DNA of 16,110 nucleotides from Christensenella sp. UBA5489 (GTDB lineage: Bacteria; Bacillota; Clostridia; Christensenellales; UBA1242), in the NCBI GenBank assembly GCA_002424095.1, contig DIPL01000015.1, positions 4,077-20,186 on the forward strand, in the 5' to 3' direction. The notes under the pieces are model-generated. The model had not been told where the DNA came from. It did not search any database and saw only the letters and a list, made by a program, of their open reading frames with translations. A program made the position numbers and the translations under genes. Positions 1 to 7,707 of this stretch are shown piece by piece (positions within the stretch are counted from its first letter, which is position 1; each line of letters opens with the position of its first letter).

Positions 1-1980
1 CCAAAGGCAAGTATTAAAATAGCGGTAGATTTAGTCGGCGAACGTAAAATAAATAAAAGACAAGCGCTTTTAAGATTAGAACCAAATAATTTAGAATCAG
101 TTTTGCATCCTATTTTAAATCCAGAACAAATTAAAAGTTTAACGCCGATTGCATCAGGATTACCTGCTTCGCCAGGTGGTGCTTGTGGGAAAATTGCATT
201 TTCACCGTCAAAAGCCATAGAATATAAAAAGAACAATCAGAAAGTAATCTTGGTAAGACTTGAAACATCTCCCGAAGACATTGAGGGAATGACCGCATCA
301 AAAGCAATTTTAACGGCACGTGGTGGAATGACTTCGCATGCGGCTGTGGTTGCTCGTGGAATGGGAGTTCCTTGTGTAACTGGTTGCGGCGATATAGAAT
401 TTATAAATGAAGCACTCACGAAAAAATCAAATACTGACATTTTTGATTTTGATGATGTATTCGAAAACACCGAGGAAAGCGGAAACACAAAAATCGATGA
501 AGTTGATATTCAAAATTTAAAGATTAAAAAATTTGAAAATTCGGAAAGTGAAAATTCGCAAGATGAAAATTTAGAAGATATAACTTTGGGTGTTAAGAAT
601 TTCGAAAAAGAAGAGAAACAAAATTATCGTGTTAAAATAGGAAATTATATATTCAATGAAGGAGATATAATTTCTATTGATGGTTCAAGCGGAAATATTT
701 ATAAAGAAGAAATTGAACTGTTATCTGAAAATCTAACGAGCGAATTCGCTACCGTTATGGAATGGGTTAAAAAATATCAAAAAATCGGTGTGCGTGCAAA
801 TGCAGATACACCGCAAGATGCCGGAGTTGCTTTTCGTTCGAATGCAGATGGAATTGGTCTTTGTCGTACGGAACATATGTTTTTTGGTGATAAAAGAATT
901 CAAATAATGCGTGAAATGATTTTTGCCGAAAATCAGCAAATGCGAAAAAATGCACTTAATAAATTAATGGAATTTCAAAAAGATGATTTCATTAATATAT
1001 TTAAAGAAATGAAAGAAAGACCTGTTACCATAAGATTTCTTGACCCTCCGTTACATGAATTTTTGCCTAAGAATAATCAGGAAATTAAAGTTTTAGCCGA
1101 AAATTTAGGAAAATCAATAGAAGAAATTGAAGAAAAAACTAAAAAACTCCACGAATTTAATCCAATGATGGGGCATCGTGGATTGCGTCTAGCAATAACT
1201 TATCCTGAAATTTATGAGATGCAGACAAGTGCAATTATAAATGCGGCTTTGGAAGTGCAGGCGAAACTTGGATTTAAGGTTGAACCTGAAATTATGATTC
1301 CATTAACAACATCTGTGCGTGAATTTTGCCACGTAAAGAATATTGTAAAAAAAGCAGCGGAAGAAGTTATAGCGAATTATAATGCTGAAACTGGTTCAAA
1401 AAACGTTGCAAAAGAAACTAACTTAGTTTCCGACATTGAAGATTTAACTGATATTCCCAGTTGTGCTAATGATATTTCGGAAGAAAATTCTGCGAATTCT
1501 GAAACTGAGAACACAGAAAATAAATATAGAAAAAGTTTAAAAATTAAATATAAAATCGGAACAATGATTGAAACTCCACGTGCCGCATTGCTTGCTGGCG
1601 AAATTGCCCAAAATGCTGACTTTTTTTCGTTCGGCACTAATGATTTAACTCAACTTGTATACGGTTTCAGTAGAGATGATTCAGAGAAGTTTTTAAATCA
1701 ATATCTTTCTAAAAATATTTTTAAAACTAATCCGTTTGAAAAAATTGATGAAAAAGGCGTAGGAAAACTGATTAAGACTGCAATTAAAGATGCAAGAAAA
1801 ACGAAACCGAATCTGCAAATTGGCATTTGTGGCGAACACGGCGGTGAACCTGATTCGATTAATTTCTTTGTAAACTTAGGATTTTCTTATGTGTCTTGTT
1901 CCCCTTACAGGATTCCAATTGCACAATTGGCTTGTGCAATTGCAAACTTAAAAAAATGCACCAAAAGAAGAAAATTTTAA
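1..1980 (+). CDS. ppdK: Pyruvate, phosphate dikinase, C-terminal part (5' end outside window)
   Basis: PpdK interconverts pyruvate + ATP + Pi and phosphoenolpyruvate + AMP + PPi in the cytoplasm. The frame is open from base 1, so the gene starts upstream; a TTG at 103 is internal. Visible are the swivelling phosphohistidine domain, with MTSHAAVVARGMG and its catalytic His at window codon 113 (337-339), and the PEP/pyruvate TIM barrel, with GIGLCRTEHMFF, GHRGLRLAITYPEIYE, FFSFGTNDLTQ and GICGEHGG, whose catalytic Cys is codon 610. In the well-studied Clostridium symbiosum enzyme these residues are His455 and Cys831, 376 apart. Here they are 497 apart, so about 120 extra residues are present. 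They lie in two low-complexity acidic, Asn/Ser-rich stretches, near 430-630 and 1381-1530. All catalytic motifs are intact, so the enzyme is probably active. About 340 N-terminal residues (ATP-grasp domain) are missing from the window. frr follows after 62 bp. Confidence 0.96.
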   Translation, partial: PKASIKIAVDLVGERKINKRQALLRLEPNNLESVLHPILNPEQIKSLTPIASGLPASPGGACGKIAFSPSKAIEYKKNNQKVILVRLETSPEDIEGMTASKAILTARGGMTSHAAVVARGMGVPCVTGCGDIEFINEALTKKSNTDIFDFDDVFENTEESGNTKIDEVDIQNLKIKKFENSESENSQDENLEDITLGVKNFEKEEKQNYRVKIGNYIFNEGDIISIDGSSGNIYKEEIELLSENLTSEFATVMEWVKKYQKIGVRANADTPQDAGVAFRSNADGIGLCRTEHMFFGDKRIQIMREMIFAENQQMRKNALNKLMEFQKDDFINIFKEMKERPVTIRFLDPPLHEFLPKNNQEIKVLAENLGKSIEEIEEKTKKLHEFNPMMGHRGLRLAITYPEIYEMQTSAIINAALEVQAKLGFKVEPEIMIPLTTSVREFCHVKNIVKKAAEEVIANYNAETGSKNVAKETNLVSDIEDLTDIPSCANDISEENSANSETENTENKYRKSLKIKYKIGTMIETPRAALLAGEIAQNADFFSFGTNDLTQLVYGFSRDDSEKFLNQYLSKNIFKTNPFEKIDEKGVGKLIKTAIKDARKTKPNLQIGICGEHGGEPDSINFFVNLGFSYVSCSPYRIPIAQLACAIANLKKCTKRRKF

Positions 1981-2042
1981 TGATATAGAAAGAAAAGTAT
2001 TTACAAAATCTAATTATAAAATAAATAAAAGGAGATAATAAA

Positions 2043-2612
2043 ATGTTAGATGAAAAGGTGAAAAATGCTTTAAAATCTTTAAAGGAAGATTTGGAAAAAA
2101 CTATTTCTCATATTAAGGATGAATATCAAATGATAAGGGCGGGGCGTGCAAATCCGCATATACTAGACAAAGTTATGGTTGAAAGTTATGGCTCACTTGT
2201 TCCACTTAATCAAATGGCAAATATCAGTGTTGTTGAAGCACGAGTTTTAACGGTTGCTGTTTGGGACATAAGTCAAATGAAAAACGTTGCGAAAGCAATT
2301 TCGGTGGCGGATTTAGGGGTAAATGTTTCTGATGATGGACGAATTATTCGCTTAACTTTTCCGATTTTAACAGAAGAAAGAAGAAAAGAAATTGCAAAAG
2401 ACATCAAGTCAATTTTAGAAAATACGAAAATAACAATAAGAAATCAAAGGCGAGATTGTCTTGATATATTTAAGAAATTAAAAAAAGATGGAGATATTTC
2501 CGAAGATGAGTTGACATCATATGAGAAAGAAATTCAAAAAATAGTAGACTCTTATAATGATGAATCGGAAAAAATCTTCACTGCAAAAGAAAAAGAAATT
2601 TTAAACATTTGA
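2043..2612 (+). CDS. frr: Ribosome recycling factor
   Basis: RRF acts with EF-G to split post-termination ribosomes in the cytoplasm. The 189-residue product is close to the usual ~185. It has the family's Arg-rich signature RAGRANPHILDKV near residues 34-46 and the block PLNQMANISVVEARVLTV. The C-terminal helix carries RRDCLDIFKKLKKDGDISED. The ATG at 2043 has a good ribosome binding site, AGGAGA, at 2030-2035. In many bacteria pyrH precedes frr; here ppdK does, 62 bp upstream, with no clear terminator between, so cotranscription is possible. A 179-bp AT-rich gap separates it from uppS. Confidence 0.97.
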   Translation: MLDEKVKNALKSLKEDLEKTISHIKDEYQMIRAGRANPHILDKVMVESYGSLVPLNQMANISVVEARVLTVAVWDISQMKNVAKAISVADLGVNVSDDGRIIRLTFPILTEERRKEIAKDIKSILENTKITIRNQRRDCLDIFKKLKKDGDISEDELTSYEKEIQKIVDSYNDESEKIFTAKEKEILNI

Positions 2613-2791
2613 TTTAAAACTTAATAATCATAGATTAAAAAATAATCATAAAATAATAACATACATAACTTTTAAAAACGTAAATTAATGTTATGATAAT
2701 AGAATAGAGGAGTTGCCGAATTAAAGACCATTAAATATTTTAATTTAAGTCATTTTTATTTAATAAATTTTAATTTTAAGTCTAATTATAT

Positions 2792-3493
2792 ATGAATTTA
2801 AAACGAACAAAACTTCCACAACACATTGGAATTATAATGGACGGAAATGGCCGATGGGCTTTAAAACGAGGCTATACTCGTTTATTCGGACACGAAAAAG
2901 GCGTAGATGCTGTAAAAAAAACAATTGATTTTGCGTCAGAAATTGGAATAAAAGTTTTAACACTTTTTGCGTTTTCAACTGAAAACTGGAAACGAAGTAG
3001 CGAAGAAATTGACGGTATTTTTGAAATAATTGAAAAATATTTAGATACTGATTTTGAAGAATATAAAAACAAAGGCATAAAAGTTCGTACAATGGGCGAT
3101 TTATCAAAAATACCACAAAACTTGCAAAAAAAAATCAATGAATGTATAACCACCACCCAAAACAACAAAGGTATGATTGTTAATGTTGCAGTTAATTACG
3201 GTGCACGTGATGAGATTATACGTGCTGTAAATAACTTAATAAAAACAGAAAAAAAAGAAGTCAGTATTGATGATTTTAAAGAGAATTTATATACGTATGG
3301 TCTTCCGGACCCCGATTTAATTATTCGAACAAGTGGTGAAATGCGACTTAGCAATTTTTTACTGTTTCAAAGCGCATATTCTGAATTATATTTTATAAAA
3401 ACCTATTGGCCAAGTTTTAATGAGAAACATTTCAAACGTGCACTTAAAGCATATTCAAAGAGAGAAAGACGTTTTGGAGGCAATCACAATTAA
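2792..3493 (+). CDS. uppS: Isoprenyl transferase (undecaprenyl pyrophosphate synthase)
   Basis: This cis-prenyltransferase condenses isopentenyl-PP onto farnesyl-PP to make undecaprenyl-PP, the lipid carrier for cell wall synthesis. The 233-residue length is typical. The catalytic Asp is D17 in HIGIIMDGNGRWA; FAFSTENWKRS, VAVNYGARDEI and RTSGEMRLSNFLL follow in the expected order, ending in the conserved R-R-F-G-G tail. The ATG at 2792 is the first start after an in-frame stop (2783-2785). It lacks a recognisable Shine-Dalgarno site; the nearest purine-rich box, GAGGAG at 2707-2712, is about 80 nt away. A -10-like TATGATAAT lies at 2692-2700 but its -35 is poor. The neighbours frr and cdsA are in the classical order. 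Confidence 0.96.
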   Translation: MNLKRTKLPQHIGIIMDGNGRWALKRGYTRLFGHEKGVDAVKKTIDFASEIGIKVLTLFAFSTENWKRSSEEIDGIFEIIEKYLDTDFEEYKNKGIKVRTMGDLSKIPQNLQKKINECITTTQNNKGMIVNVAVNYGARDEIIRAVNNLIKTEKKEVSIDDFKENLYTYGLPDPDLIIRTSGEMRLSNFLLFQSAYSELYFIKTYWPSFNEKHFKRALKAYSKRERRFGGNHN

Positions 3494-3516
3494 ATAAAAT
3501 TAAAACTTAAAAATAT

Positions 3517-3546
3517 TTGTAATATATTCAATATATATGATATAAT
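3517..3546 (+). promoter_or_regulatory. Sigma-A-type promoter for cdsA
   Basis: The -35 box TTGTAA (3517-3522) is separated by 18 bp from a perfect -10 TATAAT (3541-3546). The -10 is preceded by TGA, giving an extended -10. It lies about 35 bp before the cdsA start, with a Shine-Dalgarno TAGGAGA at 3572-3578. This suggests cdsA is transcribed at least partly independently of uppS. Confidence 0.55.
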
Positions 3547-3582
3547 CAATTCATATTGAATTTTTAAAACTTAGGAGACAAA

Positions 3583-4539
3583 ATGAAAGAGAGATTTATA
3601 ACCGGCTTTTGCATATTTTTTGTAGTTCTTGTTATGTTTTCAGCAAAAATTATTTTAGAAGTAAATTGGATTTTTGATGTTTTTATAGGACTTATTGCCA
3701 TTGCAGGGGCTTTTGAAATTGCAAAGATTTTCAAAAAGATGGGATTATTTAATCACGAATATCTAATCGGAATTTTTCCATTATTTTTTTATGCACTTAT
3801 TATTCTTGGAATTTTAACAGAAATGCCGATTTATCTTTTTATATTGCTTACAGTCGCACTTATTATTGTTTTAGCAGTTGTATCAATCATTATTTCCTAT
3901 ATAAAGAAAACCGATACCGTCGCCGAAATGAGAGTTCGAAATATCCGAACGTCTGTGTGGAATTTTTCTGTAACAAAGGCAGGACAAACTATACTCGGAT
4001 TTTTTTATCCGACAATGCTATTTATGATTCTTATATTATTTAACCATTTAGAAGAACTTGGATTCATTTTTAACAACGTAGGCGGTTATAATAGTAATTT
4101 AAGTATCATTGCATTAGCGCTTGCTTTCTTGATTCCATTTATTTGCGACACGTTTGCATATCTTATGGGAAATCTTATAGGTGGCAAAAAATTATGCCCG
4201 AAAGTTTCGCCGATAAAAACAATTTCTGGTGCAGTCGGAGGCGTCCTTTGGACAAGCATTCTTTTAGTTGCATTATTTTTAATTTTCAGTGCAGATACAG
4301 TTTTAACACCAGTTCTTACTGGAATTGGCTTTGAATGGTGGCATTTTGCAATAATTGGTATAATTACAGGAATTGCCTGCGTTTATGGCGATTTGTTTGA
4401 AAGTTTGCTCAAAAGAAAAGCAAATATGAAAGATTCAGCAAATATTTTGCCGGGACACGGTGGCATAACTGACCGCATTGATAGTTTTGTGTTTAGCACG
4501 CCAATTATATTTATATTTTTATTATTTTTTATAGTTTAA
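3583..4539 (+). CDS. cdsA: Phosphatidate cytidylyltransferase (CDP-diglyceride synthase)
   Basis: CdsA is a membrane enzyme making CDP-diacylglycerol from CTP and phosphatidic acid, the branch point for phospholipid synthesis. The product is very hydrophobic, with about eight membrane segments over its length. It ends in the family signature, at nt 4387-4488: E-S-L-L-K-R, then K-D, then PGHGGITDRIDS. DTFAYLMGNLIGGKKLCPKVSP is the other conserved block. At 318 residues it is longer than the common ~265-285; the extra length is mostly in the middle, around residues 105-170. The ATG at 3583 has a strong Shine-Dalgarno site and its own promoter. In many Firmicutes dxr follows directly; here a 120-bp AT-rich gap leads to rseP instead. 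Confidence 0.95.
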   Translation: MKERFITGFCIFFVVLVMFSAKIILEVNWIFDVFIGLIAIAGAFEIAKIFKKMGLFNHEYLIGIFPLFFYALIILGILTEMPIYLFILLTVALIIVLAVVSIIISYIKKTDTVAEMRVRNIRTSVWNFSVTKAGQTILGFFYPTMLFMILILFNHLEELGFIFNNVGGYNSNLSIIALALAFLIPFICDTFAYLMGNLIGGKKLCPKVSPIKTISGAVGGVLWTSILLVALFLIFSADTVLTPVLTGIGFEWWHFAIIGIITGIACVYGDLFESLLKRKANMKDSANILPGHGGITDRIDSFVFSTPIIFIFLLFFIV

Positions 4540-4659
4540 AAAATTTATAAATAGAAACATAAAAAGATTAAAAAATATTATTAAAAATTTATGTATTTTA
4601 ATATAATAATATATGTTTTCAACTCAAATACATTAAAAAATATTAATTCAGGTGGTTAA

Positions 4660-5883
4660 ATGATTGTTTTATATATTATCCTTGCGATTATCTTGCTTAT
4701 GCTTATGATAACAATTCACGAACTTGGGCATTATATTGCGGGAAAACTGTTGAAATTTAGAATAAATGAATTTTCCGTTGGCTTTGGAAAGGTTTTGTGG
4801 CAAAAGGTTAATGAAAGAGGAGAAAAAGTTTCTCTGAGACTTTTGCCGCTGGGTGGTTATTGTGCTTTTTACGGCGAAGATGGCAGTGAAGACGGAGAAA
4901 AAGATAAAAAACAAAAAAAAGATAACAACGCAATAAAAGACGAAAAAATTCAAGAGAACAAAGTTATAGTTCAAAAAGATGGTGCCGATAGCGAAGTAAA
5001 AAAAGTCAATGAAGAAGATTATTTCACAAGCAAAGCACCGTGGAAAAGAATTATTGTGCTTTCGGCTGGTGTGATTTTTAATTTTTTATCCGCAATAATT
5101 TTTTCTTTTATTCTTTTGGTGGCATTCGGTTATGGTAATATTTATGTGGTTACGGACATAAATCCAAATTTTAGTCAGGAATATTCTGAAAACGTCGGAC
5201 TTAATGAAATAGGAAAATATGATAAAATTTTAAAAATAGACGGAAAAAACATAGATTATATTTGGGAATCAACTCTCGAAAATTTAGTTGAAATGAAAAA
5301 CGGCAACACCTATACGCTTACAATTCAAAAAAATGAAACAAATGAAATAAAAGATGTTGAAATTTTTATTCAAACAAATATAGTGGCAGAGTTTGATGAA
5401 GAAGCGGGAGAATATGTAAACAAAACTGATGATGATGGGCAACTAATAAATTTAACTGGTATTGGCTTTTCAGTTGCAATTTCCAGTCAGCCTATATCGT
5501 TTATTGATGCGTTGTCGCAATGCTTCACATTCACAATCGGTCTAGTTTGGCTTGTTTTGAAAAGTCTTTGGCTTTTAATAACATTTCAATTGCCACTTTC
5601 TTCACTCGGTGGTACACTTACAGTCATTTCAACAGTTGCCACAACAGTGCAACAAAGTATTTCGGCGCTATTTATATATTTGCCACTGATTGCCGCCAAT
5701 CTTGCAGTTTTCAATTTATTGCCATTTCCTGCACTTGATGGCTCTCGTATTGTTTTCACAACAATTGAATGGATACGAAAACGTCCGATTAATAGGGAAA
5801 TCGAGGCAATTATCCATTTTGTAGGACTTATAATTCTATTTGCATTTGTTATTTTAATTGACCTGATTCATTTTTTAGGTTGA
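4660..5883 (+). CDS. rseP: RIP metalloprotease, RseP/RasP family (site-2 protease)
   Basis: Membrane zinc protease that cleaves anti-sigma factors, signal-peptide remnants and other membrane substrates within the bilayer. The zinc motif HELGH lies in the first membrane helix (H20, E21, H24). The second metal-site motif LLPFPALDG has its Asp at residue 360. A PDZ-like domain occupies roughly residues 165-240, and hydrophobic segments lie near 130-150, 285-350 and 385-405. Residues ~73-121 (nt 4876-5022) are a highly charged Lys/Glu/Asp-rich insertion between the first cytoplasmic loop and the second membrane helix; this makes the protein 407 residues instead of about 340-380. The ATG at 4660 follows AGGTGG at 4650-4655. 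The order cdsA-rseP matches Firmicutes apart from the missing dxr. Confidence 0.95.
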   Translation: MIVLYIILAIILLMLMITIHELGHYIAGKLLKFRINEFSVGFGKVLWQKVNERGEKVSLRLLPLGGYCAFYGEDGSEDGEKDKKQKKDNNAIKDEKIQENKVIVQKDGADSEVKKVNEEDYFTSKAPWKRIIVLSAGVIFNFLSAIIFSFILLVAFGYGNIYVVTDINPNFSQEYSENVGLNEIGKYDKILKIDGKNIDYIWESTLENLVEMKNGNTYTLTIQKNETNEIKDVEIFIQTNIVAEFDEEAGEYVNKTDDDGQLINLTGIGFSVAISSQPISFIDALSQCFTFTIGLVWLVLKSLWLLITFQLPLSSLGGTLTVISTVATTVQQSISALFIYLPLIAANLAVFNLLPFPALDGSRIVFTTIEWIRKRPINREIEAIIHFVGLIILFAFVILIDLIHFLG

Positions 5884-5922
5884 TTTAACCAGTTTAACAT
5901 TTCTTACAATTTAATTTTTTTA

Positions 5923-5959
5923 AATTAATTTATTATTATTAATAAGTTAATTTATTTTT
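5923..5959 (+). terminator. AT-only hairpin after rseP, possible terminator
   Basis: A 13-bp stem (5923-5935 with 5940-5952, one T-G wobble) with a 4-nt loop is followed by a T-rich run (TTTATTTTTATT). It lies 40 bp after the rseP stop and just before the promoter of the next gene, a logical place for a terminator. The stem is almost entirely A-T, so its strength is uncertain. Confidence 0.4.
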
Positions 5960-5960
5960 A

Positions 5961-5989
5961 TTGAATTTAATCTTTAAATATAATATAAT
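5961..5989 (+). promoter_or_regulatory. Sigma-A-type promoter for the PolC-like gene
   Basis: TTGAAT (5961-5966), a 17-bp spacer and TATAAT (5984-5989). A second overlapping TATAAT sits at 5979-5984. The start codon is 30 bp downstream. With the preceding hairpin, this suggests the gene is transcribed separately from rseP. Confidence 0.6.
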
Positions 5990-6018
5990 TATAAATATAA
6001 AGCAAATTTAAGGACGTT

Positions 6019-7608
6019 ATGTTAGATATTTTGGTTGCACGTTTAAATAATAAATTTGAAAAAGAATTTTCATATTTAAAAACATATGAAATCAGTTATT
6101 TTGCAAATTCAAGTGTTTGCAATATAACTTTTTTATACCCTCAGGGAATTGCAACTATAAAACCTGAGCAGAAACAAAAAATCACACAGTTTTTAATTGA
6201 AGATTTAAAATTAAATGCCGCAATAAATGTAAAATTTAAAAAAAGTTATGTAGATAAAAACCTGGTTTCAAAGTGTTTTCTTGAGATATTAAAAAAATAT
6301 TTTTCTTCACTTGCCAGTCTTACTTCACAAGAAGAGATTGATATTGAAATTCAAAATAAGATAAAAAATGATGATAACAATCAATGTTATCAATTACTTT
6401 ATGTATCAGTAAAAACTCATATCTCTGATAAATTTCTAAAAAATTTAAATCAAGATGAAATAAAGTTGAAATTGAAAAATATTATAGAAAAAAAATTTTG
6501 TGCAGAATTTGAATTCTTTTTTGAGAAAGGAAAGGACTTAGATGAGAAAAAAATTGAAATACAGCAAAAAAATGAATTAATTAAAAAATTGAGTGATGTG
6601 AAAGTTACTCCGAGATATGAAGTTTTTGAAACAGTAAAGGTCTTCGGTCAACAAATTGAGCCCTTTCCAGAATTTATGGAGAATATAAAAGAAAATAAAC
6701 TTTCGGTGATTTTGGCTGGAAATATAGAAAATATCAATAAAAAATCTTATAAAAGAACTAAAAATGGTGAAGAAGTTGAAAAATTTTATTATAGTTTATT
6801 TTTAAAAGAAAGCGGAAGTGTTAAGAAAATTAATTGCATATATTTTTGCCCAAAGAGCAATATTTCAAAAATGGACAAATTAAAAGAAGGTGACAGCATT
6901 TTAATCGTAGCTAATATTAAAAAACAAAATAATTATATAACGGCATATATAAAAAGTCTAAGTTGGTGTGAAATTCCGAAAAAAATTGAAATACAAAATG
7001 TTCCAAGAGAAGAACCGACTAAATTTTCAACCGTTTTTCCTGAAAGAATTTTCAATCCCACACAAAAAAATTTATTTGATATAAAAGAAGCATATAGCGA
7101 AAACATTAAGACAAATAAATTCGTAGTTTTCGATGTGGAAACCACCGGACTTGATTCAGAAAATTGCGAGTTAATTGAAATTGGAGCAGTTAAAGTGGAA
7201 AATGGCATTTTTACTGAAAAATTTCAAACACTTATTAAACCAAAAAACAGAATTAGCGAATTTATAACTGAAATAAATGGCATAACTAACGAAATGACTG
7301 AAAATTCGCCACCTGCCGAAGAAGTCATTAAAGATTTTTACGTATTTTGTAAAGGGGCAGTGCTTGCGGGATATAACGTTGGATTTGATATGAAATTTAT
7401 TGAAAAAACTGCGAATAAGGTCGGCTTGAAATTTGAAAATGATGTTCAAGATGTGATGCTACTTGCACAACAAAATATTCACATAAAGAATTATAAACTT
7501 AAATCTGTTGTTAAATCACTTGGAATAAGTTTGATAGATGCTCATCGTGCTTATAACGATGCTTTTGCGACGGCGGAAGTTTTGTTAAAGTTAAGTAGAA
7601 TAAATTAA
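6019..7608 (+). CDS. PolC-like 3'-5' exonuclease lacking PHP and polymerase domains
   Basis: The 529-residue product resembles the N-terminal part of PolC, the Gram-positive replicative polymerase (~1,440 aa). An N-terminal region of ~200 residues is followed by an OB-fold-like segment (~residues 221-316) ending in SLSWCEIP. A DnaQ-family exonuclease starts at residue ~369, and all DEDDh residues are visible: D372 and E374 in FDVETTGL, D457 in AGYNVGFDMKF, H509 and D514 in HRAYND. In PolC the exonuclease is inserted inside a PHP domain and followed by the polymerase. Here the PHP halves are gone: only ~50 unremarkable residues join OB to exonuclease, and the stop falls right after the exonuclease. 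No polymerase coding follows. It sits where polC often sits in Firmicutes, after rseP. Likely roles are proofreading in trans or DNA repair, by inference. AAGGA at 6010-6014 is only 4 nt from the ATG. Confidence 0.85.
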   Translation: MLDILVARLNNKFEKEFSYLKTYEISYFANSSVCNITFLYPQGIATIKPEQKQKITQFLIEDLKLNAAINVKFKKSYVDKNLVSKCFLEILKKYFSSLASLTSQEEIDIEIQNKIKNDDNNQCYQLLYVSVKTHISDKFLKNLNQDEIKLKLKNIIEKKFCAEFEFFFEKGKDLDEKKIEIQQKNELIKKLSDVKVTPRYEVFETVKVFGQQIEPFPEFMENIKENKLSVILAGNIENINKKSYKRTKNGEEVEKFYYSLFLKESGSVKKINCIYFCPKSNISKMDKLKEGDSILIVANIKKQNNYITAYIKSLSWCEIPKKIEIQNVPREEPTKFSTVFPERIFNPTQKNLFDIKEAYSENIKTNKFVVFDVETTGLDSENCELIEIGAVKVENGIFTEKFQTLIKPKNRISEFITEINGITNEMTENSPPAEEVIKDFYVFCKGAVLAGYNVGFDMKFIEKTANKVGLKFENDVQDVMLLAQQNIHIKNYKLKSVVKSLGISLIDAHRAYNDAFATAEVLLKLSRIN

Positions 7609-7670
7609 AATCAAAATAGTTTTTACTGCAAAGAAGTATTTTTTTAGTAAAATTGTAGATACTAAATATG

Positions 7671-7687
7671 CAAGGCACCCCGCCTTG
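7671..7687 (+). promoter_or_regulatory. GC-rich hairpin just before a ribosome binding site
   Basis: CAAGGC (7671-7676), loop ACCCC, GCCTTG (7682-7687): a perfect 6-bp stem that stands out in very AT-rich DNA. It ends 6 nt before the AGGAGGT of the small Asn/Ser-rich gene. There is no T run after it, so a terminator is unlikely. It may stabilise the mRNA 5' end or affect ribosome access; this is inference. Confidence 0.45.
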
Positions 7688-7707
7688 ACTTATAGGAGGT
7701 GAAAACT

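Noticed and set aside
103..105. TTG as the start of the first gene
   Set aside because: The frame is open back to base 1 and the upstream residues (AVDLVGERKINKRQALLRLEP) match pyruvate phosphate dikinase, so this is an internal Leu codon.
2613..2791. Structured RNA or small gene between frr and uppS
   Set aside because: The AT-rich gap has a GAGGAG box followed by TTG, but that frame closes after three codons, and I saw no known riboswitch core.
7609..7660. Terminator after the PolC-like gene
   Set aside because: TACT/AGTA before a T run gives only a 4-bp stem; too weak to call.
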